64,000 bases of DNA from Oscarella lobularis (GCF_947507565.1 NC_089177.1:804648-868647), one strand, 5' to 3'. Positions 1 through 9,976 are shown, counted from the stretch's first letter. The notes: generated by a model not told the origin, from the sequence alone. Program-made: numbers and translations.

Positions 1-195
1 CGGTATGTCGTTCGTCTTCAAATTGAGTGGATCCGTAATGTCGCCGCCGATTTGGAAGACGAGACTGCCTTGCGAGCCTTTCGCTTTTGATTTTTTGATT
101 TTTGACGGCGCACCGGCGTCTTCCGACTCGGAATTCCATCGCTTGCGAGCTTTTCGGCGTCGCTTTCGCGTATCAGCGTCGTTCGCATCGGCCAT
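1..195 (-). CDS. MEPCE: MEPCE (7SK snRNA methylphosphate capping enzyme), N-terminal part, runs off the left edge
   Basis: Sixty-five codons are visible, from an ATG at 193-195 leftward to the edge with no stop. The peptide has a basic patch (RKRRRKARKRWNSESED) and then a GGDITDPLNL motif. Animal MEPCE proteins carry a matching arginine-rich stretch followed by a GGNIxDPLNL motif ahead of the methyltransferase domain, which would lie outside the window. MEPCE caps the 5' gamma-phosphate of 7SK RNA and stabilises the 7SK snRNP that holds P-TEFb inactive in the nucleus. The identification rests on this short N-terminal signature only, because no SAM-binding motif is in view. I chose this ATG because the frame is closed upstream and the basic patch follows it directly. 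Confidence 0.6.
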   Translation of the reverse strand, partial: MADANDADTRKRRRKARKRWNSESEDAGAPSKIKKSKAKGSQGSLVFQIGGDITDPLNLKTNDIP

Positions 196-1100
196 TTCTT
201 AGCGCGCGGTAGACGTCGGCGTGGAAAGAGGAAAAGAGCTGTGGAAAGAAACAACGACGTCGGTTTGATAGCTCAACAGCTTCACAGCATCCAAGTGGAA
301 TCTCATGAGCTGCTAACTCAAAGAGATTGCCTACAAAACCACAATAACGCCATTTGAAGACTTTACGGAGTCTGGTCTCATTTGTCAAGTCGTTTTAAAG
401 CGAAAACCACCAGTTTTTATTCAATTTTTCCTGCTGTAAGGCAAAGTCGATCCTCTTCGCGTGACTGCGCCTGACTACGTCACAGGTCCGTGTACTAAAC
501 GGCCAAACTAAAGTACAGGAAACACGTCCCACTACGACTAAACCTTTTAATCTTTTAGTCTTTTAGTTCATCGCTGCTTCCGTCTAACGCGCTTTAGTGA
601 CCTCTCAGCGGAGAGCGAAAGCGACGTCTTCTCGGTCGACCAGACCTCTCTACGCCACCGACCACGCCACCTCAACAGCACCCCATCGCGGCGAACCAAG
701 TCCAAGGCAGAGCGAACCCCAAACCGACTTCCCCGCTTTCTCTGCCTGGGCTCGGAAAGCGGAACGTACTACACAAACGAAAAGGTGCTCGGATTGGAAA
801 ACGCACGCGCCATTCTGCGACTCATCGACGACGGAAAGGGCAGAGCGTCGTCGAAACGATCGTGGCTTGATGGGTCTGGGCACGACCTCATTATAACTGC
901 CTATCTACAAACGCAAGAGGGCATGGCATTTTCTCAATTTTTAGTTTTATTTTATTTCTATTTTTTGTCAATTTTTAGTTCTATTTTTAGTGTTATTTTT
1001 AGCTGTATTTTTATTAAATAAATAATTTGCTATTTGGCTTATTTACCTGGACTCAAAACGCAGAGGATAACCAGTGAAACATTATTGATTTTTGTCTGAT
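196..1100. other. Intergenic stretch, no supported gene
   Basis: Only short overlapping open frames on both strands, with no recognisable domain or splice pattern. Bases about 930-1027 are a T-rich run with an approximate short repeat (ATTTTTAGT-like), ending in an AATAAATAA stretch. I see no RNA gene. Confidence 0.5.
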
Positions 1101-1179
1101 GCCCGTATGTCCGGGTAGGGTAAACGGCTTTTCAAGAAAAAACAAAGAAAAACCGTTTACCCTACCTGGACATACGGGC
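1101..1179. repeat. Near-perfect 27-bp inverted repeat (hairpin)
   Basis: Arms at 1101-1127 and 1153-1179 are reverse complements with one mismatch in 27 (a C against a T). They are separated by a 25-nt A-rich spacer. The arms begin GCCCGTATGTCC. The structure would fold as a long stem in either strand. It could be a foldback element, a small inverted-repeat transposon remnant, or a hairpin RNA precursor; nothing nearby decides. Confidence 0.85.
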
Positions 1180-1299
1180 CACCGCAGCATAAGTAATGCG
1201 ATTGATAAAAATTGTTTCTTCTCGTAATACATCAGCATTCTGCTCAAGCTTTTATTAATAAATTTTTTACATTTTTTGCTAAAAAGCACACTTCAATTT

Positions 1300-1380
1300 T
1301 TATTAAATAAACTACTGTACGTCTCTTCTTTTCCTTGAGCCGATTTTTGTTCATGGGATCATGCTCAAGACCCTGAAATC
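1300..1380. repeat. Copy of a dispersed repeat also found at about 33,930-34,090
   Basis: The stretch containing GGATCATGCTCAAGACC, preceded by a TTTTTGTT block and a CTTCTTTTCC block, recurs in the same order and orientation near 33,935-34,050. There the corresponding words are GGGTCATGCTCAGGACC and CAGTTTTTGTTGACAGGG. Similarity is imperfect but collinear over about 80 bases. Function is unknown; it looks like an old non-coding interspersed repeat. Confidence 0.55.
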
Positions 1381-1625
1381 CTAAGATGAGACGACAGCTA
1401 TTGTACTTACCTGATTCGATCAACAAGCGTGTTGAAATATTTTCTGCTAAAGCGCGCTAAAGGGCTGAGACCGCGGGTGGTGTGTAATCTGTCTTTGTAA
1501 AGTCAATCCTTGAACTAAGAAGGAAATCCTCTTCTACACACTATGCCCTACTCTCATTCAACATGTTACCATACTACCACGATGACTATTTTGCTACTAA
1601 ATCAAAAAGTCCCGCTATACTGGGC

Positions 1626-3040
1626 TTACAACAACGATTCGGTGAGACGGCGATGATAAATGACGGCCTGCTGCAGTAAGGTGCCGTCGCCATTTACAGC
1701 ACGAGAAAAAATGTCCTCCAAATTGAAATTGTGACGCATTTGTTGTTCTCTTTCTAGCGTCTTGGCGGGACTGTGAGCTAAAACGTCTAATCCAAACGTA
1801 TGAGGAGGGACAAGAGTTCCTCCTGTCGCGGCCTCGTAGGCAAGAACGGCTTCATGAAGAGATGGAACCGCGTAAGGAGGAATCGGCGCAGCGCGATTCT
1901 GCTGTGTCCATATGAAGTCTGGCGTTCCCCGACCTTAGATTCGGGAACACTTATCTAAACAAATTTATATTGACTATTCGCTAAGATACCTGGTATGGGA
2001 TGCATGTTCCACGAATCGACAAAACGAGCCATGCCCACCTTGCTTGTCTCCATGGCGACGGACGACACAGAAAACTTGCTCTTTTCTTCTGTCAAGTCTA
2101 AGGCGTCTTGCTCGACGAGAATATTTAGGGCTGCCTTTATTGGATAATTGACGCGTTGATTTACTTCTCCCCATATCCTTTCAATGGGGTGGTTCTAAAT
2201 TATTCCATTAATCGTCAGGGTCAATTAGCCTGGCAGCACTGACCCGTCGCGAATCTGACTGCACGTAACATTCTCGTGAAGTATTTGTCCTTTGGGCAGA
2301 GAGACTTTCTTGGACGAAGAGAGTGAGAAGAAATTCCGAACCGTGATCAACTCTCAGTTGGTCCCAGAGTCCGTACGTCAAAGCAACTGGACGGAAAACG
2401 TCTCTATATATTACTTGATTATTCTTGAGCGGCATCGTAGCTGTTTGAACAAGTTTTCCGCTGTAACCGTCGATCGCCGCGACGTGAGTGACGCCGTACA
2501 TTCCTAGTTTTTCGTTTTGATCGATGTGTAATTTGTGTCCAAAATATTCGGCGTAGTATGGTATTGGATTTGCTCGACGAGCAGCCGATGCCTGCCTGCT
2601 CTGGTGGTACTCCGGCGCCGCCTCCTTCAAAGCCCGCCCCACCCTCGCCTGCCAATTCGAGAAACTGGTTTGAAGCAAAGCCTCGGGTGAAGGATCCTAC
2701 CTCGCCGATTCCGTACAGTCCCTGCGTCGCTAGGTACCCCTTCATCGTTTTTCTGCCGTACGTTGGACCAACCTATATAGATCGCGCAGTTACATACGTC
2801 TGGTTTCTTTTCTGATCATATTACAGCTTCCACGCCCTTCTCCACTTCGCGTTGCAGCTCGTCGTCTGTGACAGGAGTGGTCCAGTGAATGTCGTGCTCC
2901 TTGCAATAGCGTCGAACACTGCGGGCACTAAAACCTCGAACACCGGGAAACTGCCCCGTCAGGAGGTCGCTTATTTTGTCGTGCGTAAAGCCTTGAGCAA
3001 TGTACGCTCTGACATCGTCTTCGTCTGCCAATTCTTCCAT
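1626..3040 (-). CDS. Intron-containing DDE/rve-type integrase (transposase), apparently intact
   Basis: Five exons: 2825-3040, 2701-2772, 2244-2648, 1990-2194, 1626-1933. Joined phases close to 401 codons plus stop. The N-terminal part (residues about 1-70) has a helix-turn-helix look (GFTHDKISDLL, then FSARSVRRYC). The core holds the integrase triad in context: HIDQNEK (D), RVDHGSEF (D) and NHPIERIW (E). The family name escapes me, but integrase core proteins with HIDQNEK-type first motifs are common in corals, sponges and amphioxus as DNA-transposon proteins. Introns are 49-56 nt with GT-AG ends. No stop or frameshift interrupts the model, so this copy may be active or domesticated. The start is the first ATG after an in-frame TAA. 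A RING-like gene diverges from it 375 bp away. I found no convincing terminal repeats. Confidence 0.8.
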
Positions 3041-3415
3041 CGTGCGATTGGCTAGCAGCGCCAAATTTCCTACGATTTACAATAGTTCTAACCCGGGCCA
3101 CGTAATCCTCATGACCAGCCCACAAGCGTTTAGCACCTACTTGACCTTGCAGTGAATCACCCAATAAGGAACTGTCCGTTCAAAAACGTACGGAAATTCG
3201 TTTACGCAATTGCGTCTAGAGATGAGGCGAAAGGTGCCGAAAGGTGCCGCACTGGTCACCATCGTTACAAATCCAACCTTTTCCTGCTGTGAAAAGACGG
3301 ACAAACGTCAAAAGATTTTTTTATGCAGCAACGCCGTCTCTTACAAATAAGACGCGCATACTATATAAGAGATGCTTTAGAACGATTGGAGACACTCTTA
3401 CCAGAGGGCCAGAAA

Positions 3416-4691
3416 ATGTCTACCACGGAAGTCGTCTCCATCGTCAAAGGAACGTCGACGTTCATTTTGAAGCCCGCCGACGTTACCTTGCCGCGTTTAC
3501 AAATCCTACTAAGGGTAAGGGCGGTCAGCGTCAGGAGCATGGCGCGTGGAATTATTATGCGTAGTGCTCGTCCAATTTGTACCTGGTTGAATTGAACGAC
3601 AACGCCTCGTCTGCTCCGATTGCTCCCATTTTTCCCAACCAGTTTACCGGGAAATTTCCGTGCGAAGGAAAGAAAAAGTACAGAGTCGTCGATCCAGGCG
3701 AAGGACTTGGCGAATCGACGTCGTCGTCGGCCACGGCGAGAGCCCAAGACACTGAATCTGCTGATAGCTTGCCAAGCATGCAAAGCCTCTTTCGCCCCTC
3801 GCGTGGCAATCCTCATCCTGCTGCGGGAGCAGTCCGATTTATGCAAAGCTCCCCGGCGTCATTTCGCCTCGGGCGAAAGAGAAAAGCACCGGCCGCAGAA
3901 GAGCGAGAAATTCAAAAACGAATCGAACTCGTGAAGATCGACATTACTCCTGACTGTAAGAAGATGAAGCCGGGAAGATCGGTTATGACGGCTAACATCG
4001 GGGTGAGGGAGGATGTGATATCGGTGCCCGAGGTGATACGCGCAGCGCAAGAGAGTTTCGTCAACGGTGGCGTGATCCCGCCCGATGAGGAAATCTTTCT
4101 CGTCGACAAGAACGTTTCAAAATTGTACGACGAGCCAGGAACACGAAGTAAGGTGCTAATTGAGTTAAGATCACTTCCGATAAGGATGCTTTAGGCCTTC
4201 ACTTCTGGACTTTGAAAAACAAACAAATCTTCGCCGTTCGACGGCAGGAGTACGAAAACGCCGACGACATGATCACAACCCGTGGCTGGGGCCACGCAGC
4301 GGGCATTGTGCTACCACCAGTTCAATCAAGCCCCTCGATCCTGATGCCCTCGCCTGCAGGAACGACGCAGAACGCCACCAACACGACGCTTGAAAAATTC
4401 GGCGAGTTGCAATCCGATGTGAACGACATCAAATCCAAAGTTAACGAATTGGCAGGAAATGCGTGGCAAATGGAGCGACTTCGAGATGTTCTCAAGTGCA
4501 CAATTTGCCTTGAGCCGCTGACAAGTTCGGTGGTCATAGCAACATGCTGTGGCAGCATCTTTGGCTGTCGTCGAAAGACGTTCTCTGCATCAGACTTTCG
4601 CTCGTCGATCCGCTTGAACAACGCATGTGCGTACGCACATGGTAGGGTTAGGTTAGGGTTTGGGCTAGGGTTACGATTCGGCATTCCGTAG
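3416..4691 (+). CDS. Uncharacterised RING/zinc-finger-like protein, divergent from the integrase
   Basis: Exons 3416-3514, 3565-4147 and 4195-4691 join in phase to 392 codons plus stop. A TATATAAG box lies about 50 bp upstream of the ATG. The N-terminal 60 residues (from MSTTEVVSIVKG) may be a small folded domain, followed by a Ser/Pro/Lys-rich linker and a conserved-looking middle region. Near the C terminus is CTICLEPLTSS followed by CCGSIFGC, the first half of a RING-like finger. The expected second half (W, CPxC) is missing: the frame runs into a palindrome at 4624-4641 and telomere-like repeats, so the 3' end is truncated or continues in an exon I cannot find. The function is not known to me. 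It may be a second gene of the same mobile element as the integrase. Confidence 0.6.
4624..4641. repeat. Perfect 18-bp palindrome
   Basis: CATGTGCGT followed directly by ACGCACATG, with no spacer. It abuts the telomere-like TAGGG repeats and lies at the point where the RING-like gene loses similarity to a normal finger. It may mark a rearrangement breakpoint. Confidence 0.8.
4643..4673 (+). repeat. Short interstitial telomere-like repeat
   Basis: The run begins TAGGGTTAGGTTAGGG and ends GGCTAGGGTTA, about five degenerate TTAGGG units. Animal telomeres are (TTAGGG)n. This small, imperfect internal block could be a repair scar or chance. It does not suggest a chromosome end, because genes continue on both sides. 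Confidence 0.6.
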
Positions 4692-5983
4692 AAAATATCG
4701 CAGTTTACGTAAGCGCAAGCAACATATGAGCACCTATAAAGCAGCGTCTAAGCTTCTGATTAAAAAAGACGCAGGATTTCGCGAACGACGCTACTGGACA
4801 ACGGGTGTGAATTTTACCGTCACCGATGTCTTCAAAAGGACCACGAAAATGCATTCGAGACTTAGCGACTAGTCCAAACGTCGGTTTCTCATTGAAAAAC
4901 GGTCGAGAAAAAGTCTTCTGTAGCGCGCGTTAGGGCTTTTAATGTAACTTTGAACCCTAATTGCGACTTTCGAAAAAGGAAGTCTGACCATATTGAAGTG
5001 AAAATAGACTTAGCACTGTAGTGTCTCTAAACTGTGTAATTTGGAGCTAAATCTGTTAGCTTTTTTCGCCCCTATGCGAAATGTGTCGATTTCTCGGCTG
5101 AGAAAGAACGGATTCAATTGCAATTTCACAGTTTAACTATTTGCCTACACGGGCATTGAACCGTGTTGGTCAGCAGCGGCTACGACTGCTGGTTCGGAAA
5201 ACGACTTGCAGCCTGGCGCAAGTCCTAAAGGCTTCAGCTACTTTCATGTAACCCTAAGCGTGTGGCGCGGTTGGTCGCGGATCATGGCAATATTGCTCAA
5301 ATTTACTGATTTTACTCTACCTTATGCAGAATTAGTAGAGGAATCGAACTGTGCAAAAATTTTTGAAATCGGACAATCCGTTCACGAGTTATTTACGATT
5401 AAAAAATTGATAGTCCCGGATGTACTTTTCAAAAATCAATATCTCTGCGTAACCACACTTTTACACAACAAGCTTAGACTCAAAAAATTTCAAAAATTAT
5501 GTTCTCTCTTGGTTCCAAGTTTCAATCGATTTGGAATTTCTGTTACAGAAATCAATAACCGCAAATTTTTACATATATTTACGAATATTTAAGAAACAAT
5601 AGCAAATTTCAAAATTATTTTTTTTGGAGTGTTGTTGGGAGATGTTATCGCGTTTTTTCAGACAAAAGAAAGTGAAGTTCAGAAACTTTATTTCAAAAAG
5701 TAATTATAAAAAATACAAAAAATTAGCAAAAAAATACAAAAAATTTCCTAGGTCTTTGACGTCACCTAGAGAACATGTGAAAAATAAAAGAGAAAGAATT
5801 CAGAACAACAACTCGTAAAACGTCTCTACAACTTACTGTTTTCCTTCGTAGCCGTTTTCCGGCTACTCGCCGTCTTCTTTCTTCCTTCTTGCGACATCGG
5901 AGCAGCCTAAGAAGTGAGAAAACATGACGAGAAGGACACCATCGTTCGACTTCGCACTTCCGGTTAGGCTCGCGAGCGTCAGA
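4692..5983. other. Non-coding A+T-rich stretch
   Basis: Holds several ATG-initiated frames of up to about 128 codons (for example 5206-5592), but their translations are low in recognisable motifs and rich in K, F and I as expected from A+T-rich sequence. I see no exon chain, no RNA gene and no inverted ends of its own. Confidence 0.5.
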
Positions 5984-6059
5984 CCATAGATATAAAAATA
6001 GAGGGATTGGCAACTCCCTCCTTATCACGTGATTTACGTGGTCCTAGGGTAGTTACGTT
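5984..6059 (+). repeat. Left terminal inverted repeat
   Basis: Seventy-six bases identical to the reverse complement of 7400-7475. It includes the palindromic core ATCACGTGAT and the palindrome CCTAGG. Confidence 0.9.
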
Positions 6060-6783
6060 TTTTCCCGGATGCGCTCGAATCTTGCTTACCGAAACACAAG
6101 CTAAGAGTCTCCCGGAGTTCTCCCTACGATTCGAAGTGATAATTCGAAAGGTCAGAAGCTCCATAGTACACTGCGGGAATTCGTACGGCTATGTATGGCG
6201 CCGATATGGACAAATTGCACCTCGCCCAACTGCGGACAGGTTGGGGAAGTAACGCTCGTTCGCGCTATGCTCGTACGCTCATAATTAGGCTTGCCAGTTG
6301 TCCTGGCGTGGAATAGGCGTTCTGTAGAGGCCGCTAAACCTTTCCTTTAGACACAGCGGCCGTTTTTCGTCATTTGTAGTGACTCAACTGCGGATAGGTT
6401 GGCTCATTGCCCGTGCGTTTGGCTTCTCTTCACTGTCGATTATCATAAAGAAGAGTCATTTCTGCGTGGAACTGGCATAAGCAGTTGTTCTCTCTGCCTG
6501 TCTTTACTCTCAGGCTGACCCTTTCTAGTGACCTCTAACTGGCACGTGACTTATGGCGCTAAACTTCTTTTGCTTAAATGTTTTTTGGCGTAATTACTTT
6601 TTATTTTGTCCCTAGAATGCCTTTGAGGAAGAAAAATCGCTTCACTCGGAAAAAATACAGCAGACATCGCCCTCGTTCGTCAGCTCAGGCTGCAACTATC
6701 GAATCGTCTGGAAATCAGTCGACTGAAAGTGGTACCTTTTCGAAGAGACGTGCGTTCTTCGTATCTGAATTATTTGCGCGCAT

Positions 6784-7386
6784 TTAGACACAACGCTCGA
6801 TTTTGAAGAGGAAATGGTACGGTGGAGCGTGCAACAGGCGGAAGGAAAACTGCTGTGTTCGAGAGTCGTCGCTTGACAGGGATCTGTATTTCCTAAGGAG
6901 TTTGAAAGGAATGAATCCTGACGCGTATTGCAGAGCATTCTCCTCATCGACTGACAGGGAGGCACAGACGGTCGAGTGGCCTTCTTCAGTGGCACTGGCA
7001 GATGCGGCCCCACTCTCCAAATGCTCACTTAAACAAATCTCAAATAGCCTCCTATTGACACACTGCGGAAGCAGAGGATCGTCGTCGCACATCTCAATCT
7101 CAGCGTAGAACGACTTCCAGAGTTGAGGAAGCACGTCGATTCGAAGTGCCATGAAAGCTTCAAGGCACTTTTCGCGATCGGAAGGTCTCCAAGGACGGGA
7201 AGAGAGAACAGGAAAGCAGTCCTGGACGTTTTTGGTGAGCTCTTCGCCAAATTTTAGAAGACGATGACGAAATTCGTCTTGGAGAAGCGTTCCGGCGTCT
7301 TTCTTCAGCTTTTCGTATCGATGGGATACGGCAGAAGTGACGTTGGACTGCAGCGTAGCTTCAAGAGCGCGTACAAGAGCGGACAT
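6784..7386 (-). CDS. Uncharacterised protein carried by the inverted-repeat element
   Basis: A 200-codon frame starts at an ATG (7384-7386) just inside the right terminal repeat. The first 165 residues look like real protein: a helical N-terminal part (SALVRALEATLQ), an acidic middle (EMCDDDPLLPQ) and the motif DEENALQYASGFIPFKLL. Phrases of the type ENALRYxxGYVPxKLL occur, in my memory, in uncharacterised proteins linked to repeats in sponges and corals; this is recollection, not a search. After KLLRKY the translation loses character, so a splice donor or a decayed 3' end near 6880 is likely. No catalytic triad of a transposase is visible. It may be a remnant of a longer transposon gene or an accessory factor. 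Confidence 0.5.
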   Translation of the reverse strand: MSALVRALEATLQSNVTSAVSHRYEKLKKDAGTLLQDEFRHRLLKFGEELTKNVQDCFPVLSSRPWRPSDREKCLEAFMALRIDVLPQLWKSFYAEIEMCDDDPLLPQCVNRRLFEICLSEHLESGAASASATEEGHSTVCASLSVDEENALQYASGFIPFKLLRKYRSLSSDDSRTQQFSFRLLHAPPYHFLFKIERCV

Positions 7387-7399
7387 GATGGTGAATGGG

Positions 7400-7475
7400 A
7401 ACGTAACTACCCTAGGACCACGTAAATCACGTGATAAGGAGGGAGTTGCCAATCCCTCTATTTTTATATCTATGG
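7400..7475 (-). repeat. Right terminal inverted repeat
   Basis: Exact reverse complement of 5984-6059. The internal gene starts 14 bases inside it, so the repeat may contain that gene's promoter. Confidence 0.9.
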
Positions 7476-8162
7476 TCAGACTAAGCCGATGCGTCTTTTA
7501 ACGACGCCCGGCTGTCTGAAAGAGCCTACCGGTGCGAGCCGAGGCGGTTCGGGTGCCAGCGAAGAGCGGAACGGCTGACTCCCGCCCAGCCCGCCTCTCC
7601 TCGACATGGCCAATGGTTCTGAGAACTCACCTGAAGCGAAGAGAAGCGTCGTCGATGCCTTCTCTTCGCTCGCCGGCCGCTGCGATGTCTTCGTAGCGAA
7701 GAGGAGCTGTGAACTGCGACGACTAGCGCACGCAGCAGGAAGCGAGACAAAGACATTAGTTTAGAACTTAAAAGTTTAGTGTGTGGATAGGTATGAGCAT
7801 GCATACATATATATAGTGATTCCTTGCGCGCCTTTACTTTTATAACTATAGGTTTACGTTGGCCGTTCTGTACACTGACTGTCACGATACTCATCAGGAT
7901 GGAGACTTTTAATTTAGGACCTCCCCCTCTGCTCAACTTCCGCTAGAAAGGTTACCATTGGCTCTACACTGAATCGTTACCGGTCGAACGAGCTGGACCG
8001 TGTGCATAAGGCAATTAGACTCCGGCCTGAGTCCAAGTGCAATGGAAGTCTTTCCAGCGGCTGTTTCTGACCCACATCAGCACGCAATTAATAACAACGT
8101 CTGCTGCTACATGATCTTATTGGCTGGTATAATTAGAAGATCGCATCACTTTCAACCGAGCC
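7476..8162. other. Intergenic stretch, no supported gene
   Basis: A minus-strand open frame (7526-7936) exists but its composition is unremarkable and no splice partner is seen. The last 150 bases before 8163 probably hold the promoter and 5'UTR of the Reeler gene. I see no structured RNA. Confidence 0.5.
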
Positions 8163-9047
8163 ATGGCACCGCTTGGCACGCTGATCCTTTGCTCTTTGGC
8201 GAGCGCAGTGTGGTCTTATCCAAGTGGAGCACCTCCAGAAGCATGTGATAGCATGGCTCCGAGTACTGCTGCAAGACCTATGGGTCACGGAGGCCCTCCG
8301 CAAACCAGGCCGAGCGAATTTGACGTTGCAATCAATGTCGACGCGAACGGCTGGATGCCCGACACGGAATATACCAGTGAAATATATAGATCTACATGAG
8401 CTAAAATGTGGAAATTTTTGATGCTTAGTCAGTATAACGAAGAAGAATTCGTCATATGACGACATCGAGGGCTTCCTTTGTCAGGTTCGCTCGTCGGCCT
8501 CGGACAACACTCGACACGGATCATTTGTGAATCTGCCGAAATTTTACAAAAACGCTCCGTGCAACACTGCTTTGATCGTAAGAATTCGGTCGCGGCAACT
8601 CGTGACATTGAATCATTATGCAATCACGGATCCGGTTGTTTACCTCCGACAGGGATCCGCCACGCACACGGTCGCGCTCTACAATGCATCGGCGAGCATG
8701 ACGTGGAGATCGCCCGCCGCATCTCTACCGTTACCGTGGCCAGGCAGTCTAACGGCATAGTACAGCTTTTTTGTCAATCTGATCGCGTTCTCTTATCGCG
8801 CTTTTGTCTTTTACTACAGTTGCACTATTGTCCAGCATACGTCCATCTATTGGGTCAAAGTGCCTTCGAACAGCTTTCAACTGGTTCGTACGTCCTAAGT
8901 CAGTTTAAACCGGTAATGTTTTGTTATGCTTATTAGAATCCGTCCTCCATCGTGACGTCGCCACCGCCTACGGACGACGCAGCGAAGGTGACAGCCGGCT
9001 CTGCTATAGTGCTTGCCTTGGCCGTGCTTCACAAGACATTCCTTTGA
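8163..9047 (+). CDS. Secreted Reeler-domain protein with a C-terminal hydrophobic tail
   Basis: Exons 8163-8376, 8429-8577, 8653-8759, 8820-8883 and 8937-9047 join in phase to 214 codons plus stop. Residues 1-18 are a signal peptide (MAPLGTLILCSLASAVWS), followed by YPSGAPPEAC, the usual opening of a Reeler domain. Later family landmarks are visible: EYTISIT, EGFLCQVRS, SMTWRSP and TIVQHTSIYWVKV. A Pro/Thr linker then leads to a final hydrophobic stretch (AGSAIVLALAVL) ending six residues later, consistent with a GPI-attachment signal. Reeler domains occur in reelin, insect defence proteins and ferric reductases; this lone-domain form is likely extracellular or membrane-anchored. The function is unknown. 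A seeming frame break near 8740 is resolved by a donor at 8760. Confidence 0.75.
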
Positions 9048-9358
9048 TCAGGCAATGTCACGGTTTCTTGAAACACATTTTTCGTTCGTTTGTTCATTCG
9101 TCGTCAGAATTGTTTTGCTTTGGTGTTCTGCATGTGTTTCTTGTCACTCAGCTAAGGTCGATGCTTTACTGGTTCGGCATCTCCAGTGCACACACACAGT
9201 TAGTCATCAGAGTTATTTTGCGTCTGGGTGTGCTTCATTGGTCTGGCTTCTGAATCTTCTGTGCCACACGGATCTAGCTGCAAAATTACACGTACACTTC
9301 CGTGTTGTCAGATGGCGATCTATTTCAACACTACTCCCCCCACACACTAAAGTTTTAT
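9048..9358. other. Convergent 3' intergenic region
   Basis: Lies between the 3' ends of the Reeler gene (plus) and COQ7 (minus). T-rich on the plus strand, presumably 3'UTR sequence for both. No other feature seen. Confidence 0.5.
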
Positions 9359-9976
9359 TCAAAATCGTTCAGACAGCCAAATAGCTGTCCTTAGTCCCAT
9401 CTTCAAAAGATTCGTCACACTTGGATACGATTCCGTCGCTTCCTTGCCGCCAAACTCGCTTCCCGCATCGCGATGGGCCACCTCGTCGTCCCGTATCTTA
9501 CTGATAGTATTCAATAACTCAGAATCGTCAAAATTCTCGTCATTCATTAGTATTCGTAATTGATCATTATAGTGCTCTTCGATTACTTCCTCGACGGCCA
9601 CCGTACAAGCCATGGCCGCTTTTGCACCCAACAACGCCGATCCGGCTCCCACAGCGAATCCTGCCAAATTCCATATGGGTAATAGTGCTGTCGGACGCAC
9701 GCGTTTGTCTCTCATCACACGCTCGAATTCGACGAGATGCTCTTTCTCCGTTTCCCACATTTCTCGAATCGCTTCCGATGCAGGCGTTTTGTCGCGCAGC
9801 ACGGCCATTTGACCGGCGTAAATGCGATCGGCAGCGTACTCGCCTGCGTGATCGACGCGTACGATTCGCTGCAGAGACTCCGGTGCACGAGACGGCGCTT
9901 CTTTAGGGCCTTCGCTATATCTACTCGACGGCACTATCCGAGCGGCTCGCATGTTCCAAATTCGAATCGAATTCAT
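9359..9976 (-). CDS. COQ7: COQ7, mitochondrial 5-demethoxyubiquinone hydroxylase
   Basis: Intronless frame of 205 codons. COQ7 hydroxylates demethoxyubiquinone in the penultimate step of ubiquinone synthesis on the matrix side of the inner mitochondrial membrane. The di-iron ligands are visible in family context: RVDHAGEYAAD, the ETEKEHL pair, VEEVIEEHY and DDEVAHRDAG. A short N-terminal extension rich in R and S before residue 36 fits a mitochondrial targeting peptide. Length matches animal COQ7 (about 180-220). I start at the ATG at 9974-9976; the GTG two codons upstream is unlikely. It diverges from the TBC1D12/14 gene with 160 bp between start codons. Confidence 0.95.
   Translation of the reverse strand: MNSIRIWNMRAARIVPSSRYSEGPKEAPSRAPESLQRIVRVDHAGEYAADRIYAGQMAVLRDKTPASEAIREMWETEKEHLVEFERVMRDKRVRPTALLPIWNLAGFAVGAGSALLGAKAAMACTVAVEEVIEEHYNDQLRILMNDENFDDSELLNTISKIRDDEVAHRDAGSEFGGKEATESYPSVTNLLKMGLRTAIWLSERF

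Larger units (their letters stand above)
5984..7475. mobile_element. DNA transposon with 76-bp perfect terminal inverted repeats and a 5-bp target duplication
   Basis: The terminal repeats 5984-6059 and 7400-7475 are exact reverse complements, starting CCATAGATATAAAAATAGAG. TCAGA occurs immediately outside both ends (5979-5983 and 7476-7480), which fits a 5-bp target-site duplication. A 17-bp subterminal motif (AACTGCGGAYAGGTTGG) is repeated directly near 6228 and 6387. The element is only 1,492 bp and encodes a 200-codon protein on the minus strand, plus a short basic frame on the plus strand (from 6615). No complete transposase is evident, so it is probably non-autonomous. Perfect terminal repeats imply recent insertion. 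I cannot assign the superfamily. Confidence 0.85.

Noticed and set aside
597-1021. Plus-strand open frames of 78-99 codons
   Set aside because: Arg/Ser/Thr-rich translations with no recognisable motif, overlapping each other on both strands.
5140-5235. Possible tRNA on the minus strand (GGTTCAATGCC and a stem-loop GCAGT/GCTGC)
   Set aside because: The candidate anticodon loop lacks U33, the T-stem has a mismatch, and no acceptor stem or A box fits. At most a chance match or a decayed SINE.
5206-5592. A 128-codon open frame in A+T-rich DNA
   Set aside because: No motif, no splice partner, composition typical of random A+T-rich sequence; insufficient to call a gene.
8730-8830. Frameshift in the Reeler gene, suggesting a pseudogene
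   Set aside because: A GT donor at 8760 and the acceptor before 8820 restore phase and produce the expected TIVQHTSIYWVKV strand.
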